Positions 7,729 to 15,194 of a stretch of DNA of 28,667 nt are shown here, piece by piece. The translations under genes were made by a program, and so were the position numbers. Below the pieces are notes generated by a model, which saw only the letters and a program-made list of their open reading frames with translations, was not told the DNA's origin and ran no database searches. The stretch's first letter is position 1; each line of letters opens with the position of its first letter. This DNA is from JAGOUN01 sp040389005 (GTDB lineage Bacteria > Pseudomonadota > Gammaproteobacteria > JAGOUN01): assembly GCA_040389005.1 (NCBI GenBank), contig JAZKAS010000044.1, forward strand, positions 1 to 28,667. Direction: 5' to 3'.

Positions 7729-9010
7729 GGGTAGTCGTTGCATCTGTTGAATTAGCACTAGTGAAGAATGCGCTTGATGATGATTCTCCCGCATATATAA
7801 TTATTGCCTCTTCTAATAATATATCGGGGTCATCTATCAACGAGCTGGTTTTCCATGGCAATAACCGTAGCTCGTTTCGAAGTTGTGTAATTAGGTCCAA
7901 TAAATAGATGAGGGCATGGCGTCCCAATATATGGTTTGCCTGAAGTGTCAATCTATTCCACACTGGAATCGTAATAAGGCGCTCAAGGCATTGTCTCATG
8001 CTTTCATCAGTGGATTCTCGTAATGCTTGATTAAATTTTTGACCATTGGGTGTCGGCAACTGGTCAAAGTTTCTTAATATATCGGTTAGGATAATATCAT
8101 TTTTGTCATACCCAGCTTTATCGACGGTTAATTGAGAGACAAATATTTTTTTCGCAAGTTCATTAAAAGATACGGGGGCCGCTTGTGTGTTGTTCTCAAA
8201 ATCCTCTACAGTTTTTGTAGGTTTGCAATACTCGGAATAAATTTCGGAAACTGCCGTTCTAATGCGCTCGCGAGGCGCTGTAATTGTGGGTGGAATGATC
8301 TCAGGATGACGAGCGCGATCTCTGTATTGTTGAAGTAGTTGAGTGCCAAAACGATACAGCAAAGTTAAAATAGGCAAGGCCAAAAGGGCGCCGCCGGCTA
8401 TGAATAAGTTGTTGCTGTCTTTTTCTAAGCGCTCATTTCTTGCGTCACTGTGATAGTGGTGTTTATCCTGAAGCGTTATTTCCTTTAATCGACGGAGGCC
8501 GCCGCCCTGGTCATCGTCGTAATCCCTTTTTGAAAGATCCAAGTCACAACCGCCACAAATTATGAGTATCATGCCGGTGATAAATAGTATCAGCATAATG
8601 CAACCCCAAGATTCGCATTGCTCGATGTGAACGTCTCGATGTTGGTGCTGCTGACGAGGGAAAAATGCTAAAAAAGGCTGCGCATATTCATCAAATTGCG
8701 TTTGCGAAATACCTTCTCCCGTGTATTCTGCACTATGTGGCGCGATGTGGGTCAATAACGAGAGCAAATGTTGCTTTAAATTAGGTATTTCTTCTGCAGA
8801 AAGGGCATGATGATCGACTAATTCTTGTATTGGTCCTGCCATGCTTGTAATGACTTGGGTGAAAGCAGAGCCTTGTGAAACTAGCTCAGGAGTGTTCGCG
8901 ATGTGTTGCAAAATATCACTAAAATCAATTTGTTCATTGGGCCGCACTCCTCGTTCGATGTCATCAGTGGACAAAATAGGATTGTGTAACTCGTTACGTG
9001 GATCAAGCAT
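7679..9010 (-). CDS. Unknown protein with two membrane segments, long paralogue
   Basis: A 443-residue protein; ATG preceded by GAGG six bases away. A soluble N-terminal region of about 140 residues leads to a membrane hairpin: about 145-165 (IMLILFITGMILIICGG) and 212-232 (LFIAGGALLALPILTLLY), separated by a charged loop (RDYDDDQGGG, HHYHSDARNERLEKD). Then come FGTQLLQQYRDRA and a soluble, leucine-rich domain of about 200 residues. The hairpin and the following segment match the 164-residue protein at 7058-7552, so this is a longer relative with added N- and C-terminal domains. Its C-terminal 16 codons are antisense to the MFS remnant. It belongs to no family I recognise; a membrane-anchored or host-directed protein is possible, not shown. 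Confidence 0.7.
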   Translation of the reverse strand: MLDPRNELHNPILSTDDIERGVRPNEQIDFSDILQHIANTPELVSQGSAFTQVITSMAGPIQELVDHHALSAEEIPNLKQHLLSLLTHIAPHSAEYTGEGISQTQFDEYAQPFLAFFPRQQHQHRDVHIEQCESWGCIMLILFITGMILIICGGCDLDLSKRDYDDDQGGGLRRLKEITLQDKHHYHSDARNERLEKDSNNLFIAGGALLALPILTLLYRFGTQLLQQYRDRARHPEIIPPTITAPRERIRTAVSEIYSEYCKPTKTVEDFENNTQAAPVSFNELAKKIFVSQLTVDKAGYDKNDIILTDILRNFDQLPTPNGQKFNQALRESTDESMRQCLERLITIPVWNRLTLQANHILGRHALIYLLDLITQLRNELRLLPWKTSSLIDDPDILLEEAIIIYAGESSSSAFFTSANSTDATTTPIVSAIPVPGSATETL

Positions 9011-9033
9011 GCTAACCTCTTATTGTACATTTT

Positions 9034-9062
9034 TTGACAATATAACAGGCCGAGCTTAAATA
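9034..9062 (+). promoter_or_regulatory. Candidate sigma-70 promoter for the GH17/NdvB-like genes
   Basis: A perfect TTGACA (9034-9039) and TAAATA (9057-9062) are 17 bases apart, in the 198-bp gap between the divergent unknown gene and the GH17 gene. Transcription would start near 9069 and leave a leader of about 140 nt before ATG9209. The -35 and spacing are ideal; the -10 is moderate. Confidence 0.42.
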
Positions 9063-9208
9063 AAAATTAAGTATAGAGAATGATTGTTGTCCAGCGGATA
9101 GCAATCGTATCGGCGGAACAACAAATCAAGTGGCGAGTTAACTTTAAAGTATGGTTTAATAATCATTCGCTTATTCGGGCGTGATTACAGGGGCGTTTGG
9201 TATCTTCC

Positions 9209-10138
9209 ATGAAAAGAAAAATAGCTGTTTTNNNNNNNNNNCTCGCGTTATTAGCCATTGTTTTGCTGTTGGTGTGTGGTTTTAAGATCTGGAATCATCA
9301 TTCGCTATATTTGTGTGCAAAAACAACGCAGGGTATTGATTTTGACCCCATGCGTAAACACGATACCCAAACTAACGGCCGTTACCCAAGTGCGGCGGAT
9401 ATTGAAAGTGATTTAGCCTTATTAGAAAATAAAGTGCGTTCAGTGCGTACTTACAGTGTTATGAGAGGTTTGGATCAAGTGCCGGCTTTGGCAGAAAAAC
9501 ATCATTTAACCGTGATGTTGGGCGCGTGGCTGGGGGTTGATTTAACGAGAAATCGTCAAGAGCTGGATGTATTGAAAAAGACACTGCAAACGCAACCCAC
9601 GCCTAATGCTAGTAATATTATTGGTGTTTTAGTTGGTAATGAAGCGTTGATGCGACAAGATTTGTCAGAGCAACAACTGATTGACTATATTCATGAAGTA
9701 CGGCAATTTGCCACGCAGCCGATCAGCACATCAGAACAATTTAAAGATTGGATGGCGCACCCGAAGCTTGTGACCGAAGTTGATTATATCGCCGTACATC
9801 TTACACCGTATTGGTTTGATGTCACGGTCGATGAAGGCGTTGCGCTTGTTTTTGATCAATATGCACAATTACAAAAAGCATATCCGAATAAACCCATCGT
9901 GATTACGGAAGTAGGTTGGCCATCGGATGGTGCGCCGGTTGGAAAAAGCATTGCATCGCCTGAAAACCAAACGAAATTTTTATGCCAATTTATGCGCCGC
10001 GCCGAAAAAGAAAAAATAAATTATTATATTTTAGAAGCATTTGATCAGCCTTGGAAAGTATTTCTCGAAGGCTCCGCTGGCGCACATTGGGGCGTGTTTG
10101 ATGCTGATCGAAACGTTAAATATCCTATTCACTTATAA
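9209..10138 (+). CDS. Membrane-anchored GH17 (beta-1,3-glucanase-like) protein; contains assembly gap
   Basis: A stand-alone GH17-fold protein of roughly 309 residues. It has an N-terminal signal anchor (LALLAIVLLLVCGF) and a periplasmic TIM-barrel domain. Both expected catalytic glutamates are visible: the acid/base in VGNEAL (codon 9641-9643) and the nucleophile in ITEVGWPSDG (codon 9908-9910). It is closely similar, in protein and DNA, to the first 310 residues of the next gene, so it is a tandem duplicate of that GH17 domain without the transferase. Ten N at 9232-9241 interrupt the anchor; the frame on both sides agrees with the neighbour's N-terminus to within a residue. ATG9209 (MKRK, as in the next gene) is preferred to the upstream TTG9197. 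It is probably cotranscribed with the NdvB-like gene and may trim or transfer its glucan product. Confidence 0.85.
   Translation: MKRKIAVXXXXLALLAIVLLLVCGFKIWNHHSLYLCAKTTQGIDFDPMRKHDTQTNGRYPSAADIESDLALLENKVRSVRTYSVMRGLDQVPALAEKHHLTVMLGAWLGVDLTRNRQELDVLKKTLQTQPTPNASNIIGVLVGNEALMRQDLSEQQLIDYIHEVRQFATQPISTSEQFKDWMAHPKLVTEVDYIAVHLTPYWFDVTVDEGVALVFDQYAQLQKAYPNKPIVITEVGWPSDGAPVGKSIASPENQTKFLCQFMRRAEKEKINYYILEAFDQPWKVFLEGSAGAHWGVFDADRNVKYPIHL
9232..9241. other. Assembly gap (10 N)
   Basis: Ten N in a row within the signal anchor of the GH17 gene. The round number suggests a placeholder; the true length is unknown, although alignment to the next gene's N-terminus suggests about ten bases is close. 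Confidence 0.95.
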
Positions 10139-10155
10139 AATATCGAGTGTTCGTC

Positions 10156-12741
10156 ATGAAAAGAAAAGCTAGCGCTACCATTATTTTTGCGCTTCTCATT
10201 ATTGCGGTGTTGGTCGCGCTTAATTTTAGTATATGGAGTTATGTCAACAATCCATTGCAATTGCAACCGTGGACCAAAACCACCATGGGTTTAACGTTTG
10301 ATCCGATGCGTAAACAAGATACGCAAACCAGCGGCACTTATCCGAGTTTGGCGAATATCGAAAGTGATTTAGCGTTGCTAGAAAATAAAGTCTATGCGGT
10401 GCGTACGTATCGAATGGAAAAAGGTTTAGATCAAGTGCCGCGTTTGGCAGAAAAACATCATCTCAATGTTGCGGTTGGCGCGTGGATTGGCGCGGATTTA
10501 GAAAAAAATCGCGAAGAAATGGATTTGCTAATCAAAACATTAAAAGAAGAACATAAAAATATTGTGCGCGTGATTGTTGGTAATGAAGTATTATTGCGTG
10601 AAGATCTGAGCGAAGAGCAGCTTATCGATTATATTCGTGAAGTGCGTTCTATGGAAAATCGCCCTGTGAGTACTTCTGAGACGTGGGATCGTTGGTTGAA
10701 ACATCCTAACTTAGTGAAAGAAGTCGATTTTATTGCCGTGCATTTTCTACCTTATTGGGAAGGTGTTTCAGCCGATGATGCCGTCGATACTATTTTTTAT
10801 CATTACAATGAATTGAAACAAGCGTATCCCGATAAACCCATTGTCATCACTGAAGTAGGTTGGCCGTCGGATGGGCAGCCGTATGAAAAAGCAACCGCAT
10901 CACGCGCGAATCAAGCAAAATTTTTACGTGAATTTATTCGGCGCGCTGAACAGGAGCAATTGAGTTATTATATTGTTGAAGCCTTTGATCAACCGTGGAA
11001 AAAATCGATTGAAGGATCGGTCGGCGCGTATTGGGGAATTTTTGATTCTGATCGGCATGCGAAATATCCCTTAAATGGTAATGTATTAACCGTGCCGGGA
11101 TGGAAATATTGGGCGATTGGTGCCTCTGTTGTCAGCGCTGCATTGATGGGCGTGTTTTTATTTGCGCGCCGCAGTATGAAATTACCGGGCTTGTTATTTT
11201 TAGGCGTGGTTACCAATTTGGCTGCGTCGACAATTTTTTGGTCGCTCTCCATTGGTGCGCAACGTTATCAAACCAAACTATCTTTATTTTTTTGGGGCTT
11301 GATGTTGCTGATGCAAATATTAGCAGCACTTATTTTATTAATCGAAAGTTTAGAAATTGTTGAAGTGATTTGGCATCGTAAAACGCAACGCACGTTTGAG
11401 CCTTTAACTCCCGAAGAAAATTTTCGTTTTCCAAAAGTTTCATTGCATCTTCCCATCCACAATGAACCGCCGGAAATGGTACGTTTGACGCTAGAAGCTT
11501 TGGCGCGTTTAGATTATCCGCATCTCGAAGTTTTGGTGATGGATAATAACACCAAAGATCCTGCGGTGTGGCAACCGGTGCGTGATGATTGTGAACGATT
11601 AGGCCCGATGTTTCGTTTCTTTCATTTAGAAAATTGGCCAGGCTTTAAAGCGGGTGCGATTAATCATGCTTTAGAGCAAACTGCGCCCGATGCAGAAATT
11701 ATTGCGGTGATTGATAGTGATTATATTGTTGAACCTGGTTGGTTAAAAGCAATGGTGCCTTATTTTGCGAATCAAAAAGTTGCCTTTGTGCAATCACCGC
11801 AAGATTATCGTGATGAAAAAGAAAATACATTTAAGAGCTTTTGTTATTGGGAATATGCTGGATTTTTTAATATCGGCATGGTGCAACGTAATGAACATAA
11901 CGCGATTATTCAACATGGTACGATGACCATGATTCGTAAATCAGCATTTTTAGAATGTGGCAAATGGGCCGAATGGTGTATTTGTGAAGATAGCGAACTC
12001 GGTTTGCGTTTGTATGAAGCGGGATATGATTCTATTTATGTCAATAAATCGCAAGGACAAGGGCTCATGCCGGATACTTTTTCAGGGTATCGCGGCCAAC
12101 GATTCCGTTGGGTATATGGTGCGATGCAAATTATCAAAAGCCATTGGCGCAGTTTTTTACCAACGCGAAAATCGCCTTTAACCGCGGCGCAACGGTATTA
12201 TTTTTTAGCCGGTTGGTTGCCGTGGTTTTCTGATGCTTTAGCGCTCGTGTTTACTATGACAAGTTTAGTGCTAACGGCAATTTTGTTGTACGACCCGATT
12301 CATAGCGAATTACCGACGGGGGCTTTCTTGATGCCGACGATTGGTTTATTCAGCTTTAAATTGTTAAGAGGTTTGTGGTTGTATCGAGCGCGTGTTCCGT
12401 GCACCATTTTACAATCATTGGGTGCTTTTTTGGCGGGGTTATCGTTAACACATACCGTGGCGCGTGCGACTTGGAAAGGCTTGTTGACTTCGAATCAACC
12501 GTTTTTACGTACGCCAAAGCTTGAAAAGCAAGGGCCTTTGCTTGCGGGCTTGAGCACCATTCGCCAAGAGCTGTTCATTTTAATCGCATTGGGCGCAGCC
12601 GTTATTGCAATGAGTTCGATCGAGCATTTTAATAATCTGATTGGCAAACTATGGGTTGCAATTCTTTCCGTGCAAATGGTGCCGTATCTTGCGACGCTGA
12701 TTGTTTTATTGGTGAGTATCTGGCCACAGAAGAGAAAGTAG
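10156..12741 (+). CDS. ndvB: GH17-GT2 fusion, beta-1,3-glucan synthase of NdvB/NdvC type
   Basis: A bifunctional membrane enzyme of 861 residues, the size of Pseudomonas aeruginosa NdvB, which makes periplasmic cyclic beta-1,3-glucans. After one N-terminal anchor comes a GH17 domain with Glu144 (VGNEV) and Glu233 (ITEVGWPS). Membrane segments follow at about 313-335 and beyond. A GT2 domain begins near residue 428 (VSLHLPIHNEPPEMV) and holds Asp520/Asp522 (IDSDY), Asp612 (CEDSELGLRL) and the processive-synthase motif Gln648 to Trp652 (QRFRW). Several C-terminal membrane segments form the likely export channel. It is expected to polymerise UDP-glucose at the inner membrane while the GH17 part remodels the glucan outside. 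ATG10156 (MKRK) is chosen over GTG10147. It starts 17 bases after the paralogous GH17 gene, in the same operon. Confidence 0.88.
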   Translation: MKRKASATIIFALLIIAVLVALNFSIWSYVNNPLQLQPWTKTTMGLTFDPMRKQDTQTSGTYPSLANIESDLALLENKVYAVRTYRMEKGLDQVPRLAEKHHLNVAVGAWIGADLEKNREEMDLLIKTLKEEHKNIVRVIVGNEVLLREDLSEEQLIDYIREVRSMENRPVSTSETWDRWLKHPNLVKEVDFIAVHFLPYWEGVSADDAVDTIFYHYNELKQAYPDKPIVITEVGWPSDGQPYEKATASRANQAKFLREFIRRAEQEQLSYYIVEAFDQPWKKSIEGSVGAYWGIFDSDRHAKYPLNGNVLTVPGWKYWAIGASVVSAALMGVFLFARRSMKLPGLLFLGVVTNLAASTIFWSLSIGAQRYQTKLSLFFWGLMLLMQILAALILLIESLEIVEVIWHRKTQRTFEPLTPEENFRFPKVSLHLPIHNEPPEMVRLTLEALARLDYPHLEVLVMDNNTKDPAVWQPVRDDCERLGPMFRFFHLENWPGFKAGAINHALEQTAPDAEIIAVIDSDYIVEPGWLKAMVPYFANQKVAFVQSPQDYRDEKENTFKSFCYWEYAGFFNIGMVQRNEHNAIIQHGTMTMIRKSAFLECGKWAEWCICEDSELGLRLYEAGYDSIYVNKSQGQGLMPDTFSGYRGQRFRWVYGAMQIIKSHWRSFLPTRKSPLTAAQRYYFLAGWLPWFSDALALVFTMTSLVLTAILLYDPIHSELPTGAFLMPTIGLFSFKLLRGLWLYRARVPCTILQSLGAFLAGLSLTHTVARATWKGLLTSNQPFLRTPKLEKQGPLLAGLSTIRQELFILIALGAAVIAMSSIEHFNNLIGKLWVAILSVQMVPYLATLIVLLVSIWPQKRK

Positions 12742-12742
12742 T

Positions 12743-12770
12743 TTGTACTTGCCCTAGACTGCGTTACAAT
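12743..12770 (+). promoter_or_regulatory. Promoter upstream of speE
   Basis: TTGTAC (12743-12748) and TACAAT (12765-12770) are 16 bases apart, directly after the stop of the NdvB-like gene. Transcription from here would begin near 12777 and give speE a leader of about 158 nt that contains the whole foldback at 12799-12908. Confidence 0.5.
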
Positions 12771-12798
12771 GGCCGCAACTTATAAAAGTCCATTTTAT

Positions 12799-12908
12799 GT
12801 ACCGCAGGGGGAGGTTTAAGGTTTCTTGGGAACGCACATCCTGTGCTCGGGCTTCCTACCATCCATGGTTCGCGCGTCCCTCAAAATCTTAAATCTCCCC
12901 TGCGGTGC
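12799..12908. repeat. 110-nt foldback with long terminal inverted repeats in the speE leader
   Basis: The outer arms (12799-12820 and 12888-12908) pair over 21 bp with two G-U wobbles and one bulged G: ACCGCAGGGG on the left, CCCCTGCGGT on the right, continued inward by GTTTAAG and CTTAAAT. Inside are a perfect hairpin GCACA-TCC-TGTGC near 12834-12846 and the palindrome ACCAT-CC-ATGGT near 12858-12869. GGGA and CGC near 12828-12834 can also pair with GCG and TCCC near 12871-12880. It encodes no good ORF. Either it is a MITE or REP-like foldback that landed in the leader, or a structured RNA controlling speE. The segment ACATCCTGTGC with CATCCATGG resembles dispersed gammaproteobacterial repeats, which favours the first reading. 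Confidence 0.75.
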
Positions 12909-12934
12909 TTAGAACAGTTTCAGGAGACAAACCC

Positions 12935-13780
12935 ATGGATACCAGTCATTATTTTTTAGAAGAACATCCTGGCCAAGGCAGTGCTTTTGGTTTAAAAATT
13001 AAAGCAAAACTACACGAAGAACAAACCCCTTATCAAAAAATTGAAATTTACGAGACAGAAAATTATGGATATATGATGAGCATTGATGGCTTCATTATGT
13101 TAACCAGCCGCGATAATTTTTTGTATCACGAAATGATGTCGCATCCTGCAATTTTTACGCATCCGAATCCCAAAGATGTTGTCATCATCGGCGGCGGTGA
13201 TTGTGGTACGTTAAAAGAAGTATTAAAGCACAAAGAAATTAATTCTGTTTGGCAGATTGATATCGATGAACGCGTGACGCGTTTGGCAGAAAAATATTTT
13301 CCTGAATTATGCGAAGCGAATAATGATCCGCGTGCGCATTTTTATTTTGGTGACGGCGTGAAATGGGTGAAAGATGCGCCTGAAAATTCTGCAGATATTG
13401 TGATCGTTGACTCTACTGATCCCTTTGGTCCCGGTGAAAGTTTATTTACCGATAAATTTTACGCCGATTGTTGCCGCATGTTACGCAATAATGGTTTGAT
13501 CGTTCATCAAAGTGAATCGCCGTTATTTCATTTAGATGCCATCATTAAACCGATGCATAAAAATATGAAAAAAGCGGGTTTCCAAGAAGTGATTACGTTG
13601 CAATTCCCACAACCGACGTATCCATCCGGTTGGTGGACAGCGACCATGGCCATCAAAAGCGGGGATATTTCTGTATTTCGTGAGGCAGAGGCCGCATCAC
13701 GAGAATTTGTCACTAAATATTACAATGAAAATATTCACAAAGCATCACGCGCGATGCCAAATTTGATGGAAGGGTTGTAA
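12935..13780 (+). CDS. speE: Spermidine synthase-like polyamine aminopropyltransferase
   Basis: Transfers an aminopropyl group from decarboxylated SAM to putrescine (or a similar amine) to give spermidine. It is 281 residues, close to E. coli SpeE. Visible motifs are the N-terminal YQKIEIYETENYGYMMSIDG, the DNFLYHEMMSHPA segment, the nucleotide-binding loop VVIIGGGDCGTLKEV, the acidic IDIDERV, and the catalytic-loop VDSTDPFGPGESLF. The glycine loop reads GGGDCG rather than the usual GGGDGG or GGGDGA, a mild variation. The start is ATG12935 with AGGAG about nine bases before it; a GTG 30 bases upstream is not favoured. Its TAA overlaps the ATG of ubiK by one base. No speD, speA or speC is present in the window. 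The leader contains the 110-nt foldback. Confidence 0.92.
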   Translation: MDTSHYFLEEHPGQGSAFGLKIKAKLHEEQTPYQKIEIYETENYGYMMSIDGFIMLTSRDNFLYHEMMSHPAIFTHPNPKDVVIIGGGDCGTLKEVLKHKEINSVWQIDIDERVTRLAEKYFPELCEANNDPRAHFYFGDGVKWVKDAPENSADIVIVDSTDPFGPGESLFTDKFYADCCRMLRNNGLIVHQSESPLFHLDAIIKPMHKNMKKAGFQEVITLQFPQPTYPSGWWTATMAIKSGDISVFREAEAASREFVTKYYNENIHKASRAMPNLMEGL

Positions 13781-14028
13781 TGAAGCCCGCGTTTATTGAC
13801 GAATTATTGGCTAAAATTACCACTGTTTTACCTGAAGATTTGCAGGGATTGAAAGATGATACTTGCAAAAACATGCGTGCGGTATTGCAATCGGTTTTTG
13901 AAAAAATGGATTTAGTGACGCGAGAAGATTTTGATGTGCAAAAGAAAATTTTATCTCGCGCACAAGAACAAATTCAACAGCTAACACAAGAAGTTCAAAC
14001 GTTAGAGAAAAAATTGAATGAAAAGTAG
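13780..14028 (+). CDS. ubiK: Ubiquinone biosynthesis accessory factor UbiK (BMFP domain)
   Basis: A small protein of 82 residues matching the BMFP/YqiC family. The family signature DLVTREDFDVQ (E. coli has DLVSREEFDVQ) is followed by a C-terminal coiled coil (KKILSRAQEQIQQL, then TLEKKLNEK) that trimerises. E. coli UbiK helps assemble the soluble Ubi complex that makes ubiquinone under aerobic conditions and can bind membrane lipid. Its ATG overlaps the speE stop (TAATG) with AAGGG in front, and its own stop overlaps the next start by 11 bases, so speE, ubiK and the esterase gene form a coupled operon. Confidence 0.88.
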   Translation: MKPAFIDELLAKITTVLPEDLQGLKDDTCKNMRAVLQSVFEKMDLVTREDFDVQKKILSRAQEQIQQLTQEVQTLEKKLNEK

Positions 14029-14629
14029 GTCTCTTGTAGGGGCTACCGACGGTCGCCCTCTTAAAATCATTTACCTCCACGGATTTAATAGTTCAGGCAA
14101 TGCGACTAAATCGCAAATATTACGCGCAGCGGTAGAAGAATATGCGCCACAAATTGAATATTATTCACCTACTTTAATTCACAATCCTGAAAAAGCAATG
14201 AGTGAGTTACAGGCTATTCTTGATGTGCAATCTCAGCAATTTCAATTTTGTTTTGTTGGCAGTTCTCTCGGTGGGTTTTTTGCGATCTATCTTGCAAATA
14301 GATATGCAGATGCAAAAGCGGTTTTAATTAATCCTGCGATTAATCCATGGGAGACAATGCATCATTATTATGGTCATTATGAAAATGAAGCCACGGGTGA
14401 AAAGTTTGAAGTCACGGAAAATTTTGTATCCAGTTTGCAAAATTTTGGTGTTGATAAAATTAAGCATCCAGAGCGATTTTTATTATTATTGCAAACCGAT
14501 GATAATGTGATTGATTATCGCGTTGCATTAAACGCGTTTCCAAATTCACCGCACCTTATCCGAACAGGCGGCGGGCATACGTTTACGGATTTTCAGGAAG
14601 TCATTCCGGAAATTTTACGATTTATTTAA
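14018..14629 (+). CDS. yqiA: YqiA-type alpha/beta-hydrolase esterase with repeat-derived N-terminus
   Basis: A 203-residue serine hydrolase of the YqiA/UPF0227 family. The core begins IIYLHGFNSSGNATKS. The nucleophile elbow is FVGSSLGGFF, the acid is probably the aspartate in TDDNVIDYR, and the histidine is in GGGHTF. E. coli YqiA starts only about four residues before YLHGF, but here an extra stretch (SRSLVGATDGRPL) comes first. That stretch is the translation of the palindromic repeat at 14036-14059. There is no ATG, GTG or TTG between the repeat and the core, so the start at ATG14018, overlapping ubiK by 11 bases, is forced. The gene precedes parE at a short distance, as the yqiA-parE pair does in E. 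coli. Its physiological substrate is unknown. Confidence 0.88.
   Translation: MKSRSLVGATDGRPLKIIYLHGFNSSGNATKSQILRAAVEEYAPQIEYYSPTLIHNPEKAMSELQAILDVQSQQFQFCFVGSSLGGFFAIYLANRYADAKAVLINPAINPWETMHHYYGHYENEATGEKFEVTENFVSSLQNFGVDKIKHPERFLLLLQTDDNVIDYRVALNAFPNSPHLIRTGGGHTFTDFQEVIPEILRFI
14036..14059. repeat. Palindromic repeat, copy inside the esterase coding sequence
   Basis: The second copy of the 24-base element at 5819-5842, with a single difference (GAC instead of GGC in the centre). It lies in frame at codons 7-14 of the esterase and is read as LVGATDGRP. Its insertion lengthened the protein N-terminus without breaking the frame, the behaviour known from Rickettsia palindromic elements. Confidence 0.78.
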
Positions 14630-14643
14630 ACAGGGAGTAGAGC

Positions 14644-15051
14644 ATGAAAAAATATATAGCTATTATGGGCTTAGTGGTGTTGTTTCCAGCAGCTGTTTTT
14701 GCAGCAATTCCAACGGGGCAATATATCTGCCACATTAAGGATGTTGTTGATGGTGATTATACGTCTAAATTAGTCGTGGCGCGCCCTGATGCTACTAGGC
14801 CGGATGCTTTTGATTTCCGATGGGCTTTTGAAAATGGTGAAACAACGAATGCAACAGGATTGCTTGTGGGTGATAATCATATCGCGGCTATTTACCGTTA
14901 TGATGCGACTAAAGAGAAGAAGATTTATGCAGGTGTAGTAGAATTTACTTATAATGAAACGACTCACACGTTGGCAGGTTCTTATGCTCGATTGGGCTCA
15001 CGTAGTCCACGCGGTACGGAGTCCTGTGTTTTAGCTCAAGATGTGCAATAG
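14644..15051 (+). CDS. Small secreted protein of unknown function
   Basis: A 135-residue protein with a clear Sec signal peptide (basic MKKY, hydrophobic IAIMGLVVLFPAAVFA, probable cut after VFA-A). The mature part of about 115 residues is rich in beta-forming stretches (FDFRWAFENGE, IYAGVVEFTYNE, HTLAGSYARLG) and has just two cysteines, one near each end (YICHIK and TESCVL), which could close a disulfide. That pattern suggests a small periplasmic beta-sandwich or barrel, but I recognise no family. GGGAG precedes the ATG at a good distance. It lies 14 bases after the esterase stop and so probably belongs to the speE operon. Confidence 0.8.
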   Translation: MKKYIAIMGLVVLFPAAVFAAIPTGQYICHIKDVVDGDYTSKLVVARPDATRPDAFDFRWAFENGETTNATGLLVGDNHIAAIYRYDATKEKKIYAGVVEFTYNETTHTLAGSYARLGSRSPRGTESCVLAQDVQ

Positions 15052-15194
15052 AGAGTAGAAAAATTTATTGTCATGTTTGGTAAAAAGCGCACTCTATGAC
15101 CCCATTGATTGCGGTGAAAATATTCTTAATCAAAGATGAGTTTTTTTGCCGTGCAAACAATTTTTTGAATTAATGATGTTAAATAGGTTTTTTT

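Noticed and set aside
7390..7794. Minus-strand open frame of 134 codons across the MFS remnant
   Set aside because: It lies in another frame over the 5' end of the 164-residue gene, the MFS remnant and the 3' end of the 443-residue gene, with low-complexity composition and no ribosome site.
12905..12934. Upstream GTG start for speE
   Set aside because: It lies in the right arm of the foldback and lacks a ribosome site, whereas ATG12935 has AGGAG at a good distance and fits the family N-terminus.
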